Shown here: positions 1 to 4,672 of the stretch, piece after piece
Numbering within the stretch: the first letter of the stretch is position 1
Layout of the letters: each line of letters opens with the position of its first letter
Assembly (NCBI GenBank): GCA_916720285.1
Contig: CAKAQP010000090.1
Location: 1-9,409, forward strand
Direction of reading: 5' to 3'
Length of the DNA: 9,409 nt
Source of the DNA: an uncultured Lachnoanaerobaculum sp.
Lineage (GTDB): Bacteria; Bacillota; Clostridia; Lachnospirales; Lachnospiraceae
Made by a program: the position numbers and the translations under genes
The notes under the pieces: generated by a model
The model's input: the letters and a program-made list of their open reading frames with translations, nothing else
Told to the model about the DNA's origin: nothing
Databases searched by the model: none

Positions 1-165
1 ATAATAATCTGAGAGCAGGTATTCATGCCACAAAATGGATGCGAAGCACAATTTAAAAAATAGATATATGCATATTGATTTCAATATTTAAAGTGTCAAT
101 AAGGTTTAATTGCTCGTGAAAATGGAAAATGAAACGGTAAGTGGAAGATACTTATAGAAGCATAA
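1..165 (+). pseudogene. Decayed copy of the 3' end of a fic gene
   Basis: This stretch matches the 3' end of the intact fic gene at 2063-2427 but has lost internal pieces. Base 1 aligns with 2063. About 34 bases corresponding to 2093-2126 are missing after position 36. A larger block, roughly 2190-2363, is missing near position 100, which removes most of the winged-helix region. From 101 the match resumes at 2363 and runs to a stop at 163-165 that corresponds to the intact fic stop. Point differences are scattered throughout. The window begins inside this remnant, so more of it may lie upstream. It cannot make a functional Fic protein because the catalytic motif region is not present here. 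The alignment was made by eye. Confidence 0.85.
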
Positions 166-173
166 TATGTGCT

Positions 174-417
174 AAAGATTGAAAATCAAAAATCTGCTAT
201 AAAATCCGCAGAGAATATACTTAAAAATAAGATTATCCTTGATGAATAGGACAGTTTTGAGTCTTTAAGATATGTGCTGTCAGATAAAGTTGATAACGAA
301 ATGACAGATATGACGAAGCTTGCATGTGACTTCAACAAATTAATATATGGCCTGAGTAAGGTATAATCTTATGTTGTCGGAAGGTAAGAATAAAGATGGT
401 CTCAGTGAATGGGAAAG
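174..417 (+). pseudogene. Decayed fragment of a second DUF6361 gene
   Basis: Two blocks match the intact DUF6361 gene: 174-210 aligns with about 3933-3969, and 211-417 aligns with 4156-4364. The first ~150 codons, the segment between the blocks and everything after the second block are missing. The second block is roughly 93% identical by eye. It carries an in-frame TAG in place of a Tyr codon (247-249) and a 2-base deletion near 348, so it is clearly non-coding. It follows the fic remnant in the same order and orientation as the intact genes. The remnant therefore descends from a fic-DUF6361 pair that had no cargo between them. Confidence 0.85.
340..367 (+). promoter_or_regulatory. Possible promoter inside DUF6361 debris
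   Basis: A perfect TATAAT lies at 362-367 with a weak TTAATA 16 bases upstream (340-345). It is about 59 bases before the start of the gene at 426. The same TATAAT exists inside the intact DUF6361 coding sequence, so it may be a chance match. I offer it only because no better promoter is visible ahead of 426. Confidence 0.22.
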
Positions 418-425
418 GGAATAAA

Positions 426-716
426 ATGACAGATGAAAAATTAGTTCAATTAGGCTTAAATGGTAAGAATTCTCTAAAAATGATTTTATCGGGATATGTT
501 GAGAATGATAAGAATGAGAATGGTGGAGAAAAAGTGGGTGTAGTTTCTGTTATGTTTGTGTCTGAAAACAAAGAACTTGTCAGTAAAAAAATGGAAGAAT
601 TTGAAGAAAAATATCCTGAAAGATATTTTATGGTGTACAGTGTTCCATTGGATACTGAACTGGAAGAATTAGATCATTATCCATCTATTGCCATTTTTGA
701 AAGTGATTTTAAGTAG
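426..716 (+). CDS. Small protein of unknown function, 96 aa
   Basis: I do not recognise this protein. The chosen start is ATG 426, preceded by AAAGGGA at 414-420 with a 5-base spacer. An in-frame ATG at 396 lies inside the DUF6361 remnant, read in a different frame from that gene, and is not a credible start. The product is hydrophilic and acidic and has no signal peptide or membrane segment. Its second half alternates a beta-like stretch (GVVSVMFVS), a charged helix rich in Glu and Lys, and a second beta-like stretch (YFMVYSVPLDTEL) ending near DHYPSIAIFESDF. This suggests a small alpha/beta cytosolic domain. It stands alone between the decayed fic/DUF6361 copy and a gene-poor stretch, and could be cargo brought in with the island. 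The gene is probably real; its function is unknown. Confidence 0.6.
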   Translation: MTDEKLVQLGLNGKNSLKMILSGYVENDKNENGGEKVGVVSVMFVSENKELVSKKMEEFEEKYPERYFMVYSVPLDTELEELDHYPSIAIFESDFK

Positions 717-996
717 AATTTTTATAGTAAAAAGTTAGTTGATTATATCAAAGGTAAGTCATAAAGACGGTACTTCAGTGGAGTGAATAAAATATATGAC
801 GGATCTTTTCCGGGTAAGCTTATTCATAGACATGTGTATTTGCAGGAGAATGGAATAAAGGTGATGTACATTGCGGATTTATAGATATTTGGGTTTGTAA
901 GTATAATATATATATATATTTCGTTTTGGAAGTACTGAACCTTAAGTATGCATATACTAAGCATTGCATTGCATGTAAATATTATTGAAAAGATTT
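717..996. other. Gene-poor stretch with a possible gene scrap
   Basis: I see no intact gene here. In one + frame, 783-884 is open and would read as a short peptide with the segment GSFPGKLIHRHVYLQENG, ending at TAG 882-884. The HR-H-V spacing faintly recalls the start of HNH-type proteins, but it is too short to assign. A TATAAT at 902-907 runs into an alternating TA tract, without a convincing -35 box. Direct repeats of GCATT occur at 961-974 just before the next gene. No GC-rich hairpin terminator is visible after the gene that ends at 716. Confidence 0.4.
903..919. repeat. Alternating TA tract
   Basis: A run of alternating T and A begins within a TATAAT box. It is easily melted DNA and a typical site of slippage. 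It may be part of a promoter for the small gene at 997, but no good -35 box pairs with it. Confidence 0.6.
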
Positions 997-1191
997 ATGA
1001 GAAAAGAGTTTGAAATAAATGGTTGTATAGAAGTTCAAGCGGAAATAACTGAGGACGAATTTTCTAATGCATTTATTCAATTTGTTGAATCTAAGGGTTG
1101 GTCTTTTGGTGGCGGTATAAATGAAATTCAGGATGGTTACTATATTTTGCCGGACGGGAGCAAGGGAAAATCCGTTTTAGAGGATGAATAA
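997..1191 (+). CDS. Small acidic protein with a YggL/DUF469-like motif, 64 aa
   Basis: This is a short cytosolic protein without membrane segments. The central segment FIQFVESKGWSFGGGI resembles the 'FI...VE..gw.FGGG' signature of DUF469/YggL-type small proteins. That similarity is from memory and is weak. The C-terminus (DGYYILPDGSKGKSVLEDE) is polar and acidic. ATG 997 is preferred. An in-frame TTG at 985 would add four residues but has no ribosome site, and even 997 has only a poor GAAAAG at 987-992. The gene stands alone, in the same orientation as its neighbours, about 100 bases ahead of the fic promoter. It could be cargo of the island. Function is not established. Confidence 0.5.
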   Translation: MRKEFEINGCIEVQAEITEDEFSNAFIQFVESKGWSFGGGINEIQDGYYILPDGSKGKSVLEDE

Positions 1192-1290
1192 AAATTATAT
1201 AAAGAATTAATTTACAGAAAAGCACATAATCTTAAAGTTTTAAATGATTCGTGTACTTGCAAGATAACAAAAAATTGGGTTAGAAAGTGA

Positions 1291-1318
1291 TTTACAGATT
1301 TGGTTAACATAATATAAT
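1291..1318 (+). promoter_or_regulatory. Strong sigma-A-type promoter of fic
   Basis: The -35 box TTTACA (1291-1296) matches the consensus in five of six bases. The -10 box TATAAT (1313-1318) is perfect, and the spacer is 16 bases. Transcription would begin near 1325 and give a leader of about 25 bases holding the strong ribosome site of fic. This is the best promoter in the window. Confidence 0.75.
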
Positions 1319-1350
1319 TAAAGTACATAGCAAAAGGGGAGGTGGTCTGT

Positions 1351-2427
1351 TTGTCATACAATAGTTGGAATCTTGAGCTAAATGAATATATACGCCAAGG
1401 TGAACCGGATAAGGTTGAAAAGAGTAATGCATGGAAAACTGCTATCGGGCTTCAGGATGTAGACGGACTTAAGCCCTCAAAATATTTGATTGAGACTGCA
1501 AAAGATCATATTGAAGGTAAAATCAGTATTGTTGAAGCAGATAGGCTTATCAGCAGTTATTATAAAGAAAGAAAAGACAGGGATGGTGTTGAAGCAGATA
1601 CTAAAGAAGCTGATATTGTATCTGTAAGAATCGCAAAATTACTTGGAGAGAAGACCTTTCAATTTTCACCTGTAGAATTACAAAATATTCATCGTAAATT
1701 ATTTGAAGGTGTACTTCATTATGCCGGAAGAATAAGAGACTACAATATTACAAAAAATGAGTGGGTACTTAATGGAGATACAGTACTGTATGCATCGTTT
1801 GACAGTATCAGGGCTACACTTGATTACGACTTTTCGCAGGAGAAGAACTTCTCCTATAAGGGACTGAACATACATGAGGCTATTAGACATTTTGCTAAAT
1901 TTACATCAGGTATATGGCAAATTCATCCGTTTGGAGAAGGAAATACAAGATCAACTGCAGTATTTATTATCAAATATTTAAAGACATTTGGCTTTACCAT
2001 AAGTAACGATACATTTGCCCAAAATTCATGGTATTTCAGAAATGCTCTAGTTCGAGCAAATTATAACAATCTGAGAGCAGGTATTCATGCTACAAGTGAA
2101 TTTCTTGGATTATTCTTTGAAAATCTTTTAATGGATGCGAAGCATGATTTAAAAAATAGATATATGCATATTGATTTTGATGGCCAAAGTGCCAATAATT
2201 CAGTTTCAAAGTGCCAAAATGGCACTTTGGAAATATCTTTGGAAGAATTAGCTATTATAAATGCCTTAAAGACTAATCCGGCATTAACTCAAAAACAGAT
2301 ATCGGAGCTTGTAGGGAAGTCGGAGAGAACGATTAAGAGAAGTACAGTGGAAATGCAGGAAAAAGGTTTGATTGCTCGCGAGAACGGAAAACGAAACGGT
2401 AAGTGGAAGATACTTATAGAATCATAA
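1351..2427 (+). CDS. Fic family putative AMP-transferase with C-terminal winged HTH
   Basis: Fic proteins usually transfer AMP from ATP to a hydroxyl side chain of a target protein and often act as toxins. The signature HPFGEGNTRS lies at residues 192-201, with catalytic His192, acidic Glu196 and phosphate-binding Arg200. The core spans about 85-265. Residues 28-67 (AIGLQDVDGLKPS, then HIEGKISIVEADRLI) resemble the VbhA-type antitoxin helix that inhibits Fic proteins, here fused in cis. The usual inhibitory (S/T)xxxE(G/N) reads L-Q-D-V-D-G, with Asp38 instead of Glu and Leu34 instead of Ser/Thr. Residues ~290-358 form a winged helix-turn-helix (ALTQKQISELVGKSERTIKR), so it may also bind DNA. 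The start is TTG 1351, 7 bases after GGGGAGGT (1336-1343); an upstream GTG at 1342 overlaps that ribosome site. Length is 358 aa. A partial duplicate lies at 1-165. Confidence 0.9.
   Translation: MSYNSWNLELNEYIRQGEPDKVEKSNAWKTAIGLQDVDGLKPSKYLIETAKDHIEGKISIVEADRLISSYYKERKDRDGVEADTKEADIVSVRIAKLLGEKTFQFSPVELQNIHRKLFEGVLHYAGRIRDYNITKNEWVLNGDTVLYASFDSIRATLDYDFSQEKNFSYKGLNIHEAIRHFAKFTSGIWQIHPFGEGNTRSTAVFIIKYLKTFGFTISNDTFAQNSWYFRNALVRANYNNLRAGIHATSEFLGLFFENLLMDAKHDLKNRYMHIDFDGQSANNSVSKCQNGTLEISLEELAIINALKTNPALTQKQISELVGKSERTIKRSTVEMQEKGLIARENGKRNGKWKILIES
2185..2229. repeat. Perfect 9-bp palindrome plus a third half-site inside fic
   Basis: CAAAGTGCC (2207-2215) and GGCACTTTG (2221-2229) are perfect inverted arms around a 5-base AAAAT loop. 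A third copy of CAAAGTGCC lies at 2185-2193 in the same direction as the left arm. The site sits in the linker coding region between the Fic core and the winged helix-turn-helix. It could be an operator for the protein's own DNA-binding domain, an RNA hairpin, or a coding coincidence. The repeats lie beside the point where the remnant copy at about 100 suffered its large deletion. Confidence 0.7.
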
Positions 2428-2515
2428 TATGCACTAAAAAAGGAAGAGCATGCAATTAGGATGGATTGCTTTTTTCGAAAGAAGATAGAAAAAAAGCATC
2501 GGATGTTATAAATCT
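2417..2515 (+). repeat. Direct repeat, left copy (fic end / DUF6361 start)
   Basis: This ~99-base segment covers the last fic codons, the intergenic ribosome site and the first DUF6361 codons. It is repeated in the same direction at 3452-3548 with a limited number of differences and small indels. The two copies bracket the segment that holds the membrane protein gene and the AbiEi-like remnant. Homologous recombination between them would remove that segment and restore fic directly upstream of DUF6361. Confidence 0.85.
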
Positions 2516-2516
2516 G
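2450..2516 (+). pseudogene. Frameshifted, truncated start of a DUF6361 gene
   Basis: It begins ATG (2450) after an AAGGAAG-type ribosome site and reads MQLGWI, exactly like the intact DUF6361 gene. An extra T in the T-run at about 2470 then shifts the frame, and TAG ends it after 12 codons. Nucleotide similarity to the intact gene continues to about 2515 (through GATGTTAT) and then stops. It is the stump of the DUF6361 gene that originally followed this fic copy. Confidence 0.85.
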
Positions 2517-2632
2517 CCACATAGTGATAAAATCATAGAGAACTTGTGTACTGCGTTATAGGTAATATCTCAGTTTTCCAGGAGTTATCATACGGAGAGT
2601 GTGTGCTTGCTGGAGAGAAATTAGAGGAGAGA

Positions 2633-3157
2633 GTGAAGCTTATAGTTATAAAAAGAAGATTGATAGTTGCATTATATGTAATATTTATGATGGTTATAAC
2701 TTTACCGGCCATATTTTATATATTTCAATGGAATATAACATCTGGAGAAACATTTTTTTATAAGGGAGAAAAATTCATATATAACTTTATGGTCTATATA
2801 TTAGAGCCATTGATTGTAATGGCTTATCTTTATTTTGTTTATGTAACAGCAGCGAGTTTAAGGTTTTACTTGAAATATAAGGACTTTGGAGCAAATTGTT
2901 ATTATTTTCATAGAGATAGACTTTATATACATTCCGGATTTTCACCAATTCCCATAGAGAAGATAGAATATATGAAAATAGTGCGACATGTATATCGAGG
3001 AGAATACTTTGTAATTTCAATCAAAATTAAAAATAAGATGTTAAAACATAAATTTCGACTGGGTATTGGTGGTTTTATTCGTGGAGATAATAGTGTCTTA
3101 CTGAAAAAATTGATAAGTGATTTAAATAAACGAGATATTCCCTATGTGATGAAATAG
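2633..3157 (+). CDS. Two-helix membrane protein with a possible bacterial PH-like domain, 174 aa
   Basis: A short basic N-terminus (KLIVIKRR) precedes a hydrophobic helix at about residues 10-31. A second helix lies at about 52-74. The remainder (about 85-170) is soluble and basic, with a beta-rich pattern (YYFHRDRLYIHSG, then IPIEKIEYMKIV, then a final helix KKLISDLNKR). This layout resembles bacterial PH (bPH) membrane proteins, in which the C-terminal domain faces the cytoplasm. The start is uncertain. GTG 2633 follows GAGGAGA (2624-2630) with a short spacer and gives a normal membrane-protein N-terminus. GTG 2603 and GTG 2546 are in-frame alternatives adding 10 and 29 residues. The gene lies inside the segment bracketed by the direct repeats, so it looks like cargo inserted between fic and DUF6361. 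It may act as a membrane effector or immunity factor, but nothing in the sequence proves this. Confidence 0.6.
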   Translation: MKLIVIKRRLIVALYVIFMMVITLPAIFYIFQWNITSGETFFYKGEKFIYNFMVYILEPLIVMAYLYFVYVTAASLRFYLKYKDFGANCYYFHRDRLYIHSGFSPIPIEKIEYMKIVRHVYRGEYFVISIKIKNKMLKHKFRLGIGGFIRGDNSVLLKKLISDLNKRDIPYVMK

Positions 3158-3185
3158 TAAAGTATATCGAATAGGTAATTTTTTA

Positions 3186-3241
3186 TTTTACTTCCTTTTG
3201 TGCTACATTTATCATGTAATAAAGCACAAAAGGAAGTAAAA
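3186..3241. repeat. Perfect 19-bp inverted repeat, probable operator of an AbiEi-type antitoxin
   Basis: The left arm TTTTACTTCCTTTTGTGCT (3186-3204) and the right arm AGCACAAAAGGAAGTAAAA (3223-3241) are perfect complements around an 18-base spacer. The right arm contains the ribosome site AGGAAG, just ahead of ATG 3244. Neither strand has a T-run after the stem, so an intrinsic terminator is unlikely. Characterised AbiEi antitoxins repress their own promoter by binding inverted repeats upstream of the gene. The position here, immediately ahead of an AbiEi-like remnant, fits such an operator. Confidence 0.8.
3187..3215 (+). promoter_or_regulatory. Promoter embedded in the inverted repeat
   Basis: The -35 box TTTACT (3187-3192, four of six consensus bases) lies in the left arm. 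The -10 box TATCAT (3210-3215, five of six) lies in the spacer, at the ideal 17-base distance. Transcription would start near 3222, just before the right arm. A protein bound to the two arms would cover the whole promoter. There is no terminator between here and DUF6361 at 3484, so this promoter could drive the DUF6361-PLD-helicase operon. Confidence 0.55.
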
Positions 3242-3243
3242 CT

Positions 3244-3439
3244 ATGAATACAGATAATATAAAAAAATATAGAAAAAACAATGGTATAGTTACTGCGAAG
3301 GAAGTTAATAAATACAGTATTGGCTCATGGTATCTTACGTATATGGTGAGAAAGTGTGAGTTTGATAGATTACGCAAATATTTTTGAGATATCGGAACGT
3401 ATTGAGAGTATTTTGGAGGTACTTTCCTATGAAATTTGA
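3244..3439 (+). pseudogene. Internally deleted AbiEi-like antitoxin remnant
   Basis: ATG 3244, after AGGAAG at 3231-3236, opens a 47-codon frame ending at TGA 3385-3387. Its segment NNGIVTAKEVNKYSIGSWYL looks like the N-terminal winged helix of AbiEi-type (type IV toxin-antitoxin) antitoxins. Near 3355-3370 a different + frame takes over and reads LIDYANIFEISERIESILEV, ending at TGA 3437-3439. This resembles the usual C-terminal end of such antitoxins. The simplest explanation is a large internal deletion that fused the two ends of the gene out of frame, losing about three quarters of it. The partner nucleotidyltransferase toxin AbiEii, normally next, is absent; the fic/DUF6361 junction repeat begins instead at 3452. 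The family assignment is from memory of the domain pattern and needs a profile search. Confidence 0.6.
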
Positions 3440-3451
3440 AGTAGTTCAATT

Positions 3452-3548
3452 TAGAATCATAATATTCACTAAAAAGGAAGACTATGCAATTAGGATGGAT
3501 TGATTTTTCGAAAGAAGATAGACAAAAGGCACTGGATGTTATCAATCT
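3452..3548 (+). repeat. Direct repeat, right copy (fic end / DUF6361 start)
   Basis: This matches 2417-2515. It begins with the last three codons and stop of fic (GAATCATAA at 3455-3463), although no fic gene precedes it here. It continues through the AAAAAGGAAG ribosome site into the intact DUF6361 gene. The orphan fic tail shows that the sequence before 3452 was joined to this point by a rearrangement. Confidence 0.85.
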
Positions 3549-4668
3549 TCTAAGTGAACAGGGGGCGGTTGATGAGCTGGGGATAGGAACTGTCAGAGAT
3601 GCATTTGCAAACTGCTTTTTCCCCGGGACATCTACAGTACAGACAAGAGCAAAATATTTTTTTATAGTTCCACGTATTTTGAAAGAGGCGGTTGACGGCA
3701 GATATGACAAAGACATAGGTAGAATTTTAAAAGAAATAGATGCTGATGAAAAAGACTGTGCCATAAGATTGCTAAATTCAGACTCTAAAGTTGAAGGTGT
3801 TATCGGAAGCAGAGTCCTGCCAAGGGGATGGGTGTCAAGAAGGCCCTCCGACATATACTGGAACGGAATTAAAAGATATGGAATATTTTGTATTAAGGAC
3901 TTGTCGATACAGGAGTATATTTCATCGGCAGTAAGGATTGAAAATCAAAAATCCGCTATAAAATCTACAAAGTATACTTATGACGAGGAAGAAAATAATG
4001 ATGATGTAGATGCGGGAGATATAGACAGTATAAAGTTTTGGAGTATGCCCTCTTTTGGTGATGATTGGAGAGATAATCTTACAATTGATCTTACTAAAGA
4101 GGAGTCTGAGTATTTGAACAGGCAGATTCAAAAGGAGACAAGGGGGTCTCTTTTGGAGTATATACTTAAAAATAAGGTTATCCTTGATGAATATGACAGT
4201 TTTGAGTCTTTAAGATATGCACTGTCAGATAAAGTTGATAGCGAAACGGCAGATATGATGAAGCTTGCATGTGACTTCAACAATTTAATATATATGGCCA
4301 GAGTAAGGTATAATCTTATGTTATCGGAAGGTGAGAATAAAGATGCTCTCAGTGAATGGGAAAGATTAAGAAATGATATTAAATACAGAGCTCAAGTTAA
4401 TTTGGACGAGGTGTTTTTTAAATTAAAGCTTATAAATATCAGAACAAAGAAATTTCTTTGTGACATACAAAGTGCATTTATAAATGAAGACATTGATTTG
4501 GCAGATGAAATAATACGTAAGAGAGAGCTATATTTAAAGGGAAGCGGACGGGCAAAGTTAATGAGAACAAAGGAATTTGATCATTCCAAATGGGTAGGCG
4601 GTAAAGAACTTGACTACAGATTTTTTAATGCAAGAAGGATTATAAACGACATCTATAATTGGAGATAA
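3484..4668 (+). CDS. DUF6361 family protein, 394 aa
   Basis: The N-terminus (MQLGWIDFSKEDR, then IGTVRDAFANCFFPGTSTVQTRAKYFFIVP) is the pattern I know from DUF6361 proteins. These are of unknown biochemical function and are often found beside PLD-type proteins and helicases in defence-type islands. The protein is cytosolic, without signal peptide or membrane helix. An aromatic and basic region follows (RGWVSRRPSDIYWNGI, about 116-131). An acidic linker lies at about 167-181, and a helix-rich C-terminal half contains a basic KWVGGKELDYRFFNARR element near the end. ATG 3484 follows AAGGAAG at 3474-3480 with a short spacer. It leads the three-gene operon and the PLD gene starts 4 bases after its stop. 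It likely acts with the PLD and helicase proteins, perhaps as an adaptor or recognition subunit, which is inference. Broken copies lie at 174-417 and 2450-2516. Confidence 0.85.
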   Translation: MQLGWIDFSKEDRQKALDVINLLSEQGAVDELGIGTVRDAFANCFFPGTSTVQTRAKYFFIVPRILKEAVDGRYDKDIGRILKEIDADEKDCAIRLLNSDSKVEGVIGSRVLPRGWVSRRPSDIYWNGIKRYGIFCIKDLSIQEYISSAVRIENQKSAIKSTKYTYDEEENNDDVDAGDIDSIKFWSMPSFGDDWRDNLTIDLTKEESEYLNRQIQKETRGSLLEYILKNKVILDEYDSFESLRYALSDKVDSETADMMKLACDFNNLIYMARVRYNLMLSEGENKDALSEWERLRNDIKYRAQVNLDEVFFKLKLINIRTKKFLCDIQSAFINEDIDLADEIIRKRELYLKGSGRAKLMRTKEFDHSKWVGGKELDYRFFNARRIINDIYNWR

Positions 4669-4672
4669 GTAT

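Noticed and set aside
1699..1890. 63-codon open frame on the - strand
   Set aside because: It is antisense to the Fic core, with no ribosome site and no motif.
2787..3020. 77-codon open frame on the - strand
   Set aside because: It is antisense to the membrane protein gene and has no supporting signal.
3186..3241. Inverted repeat read as an intrinsic terminator for the membrane protein gene
   Set aside because: No T-run follows the stem on either strand, and the right arm contains a ribosome site with an ATG just beyond it. An operator is the better explanation.
3436..3465. Possible promoter TTGAAG / TAATAT just ahead of DUF6361
   Set aside because: Both boxes match only four of six bases, the spacer is 18, and the predicted start would fall on the ribosome site. 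It is too weak to annotate.
2417..3548. Cargo segment read as an insertion sequence or transposon
   Set aside because: No transposase, terminal inverted repeats or short target duplication was seen. The flanks are long direct repeats of coding sequence from the module itself.
3183..3854. 223-codon open frame on the - strand
   Set aside because: It runs antisense through the inverted repeat, the AbiEi-like remnant and the start of DUF6361. It has no ribosome site and no recognisable protein pattern. The + strand gene explains the region.
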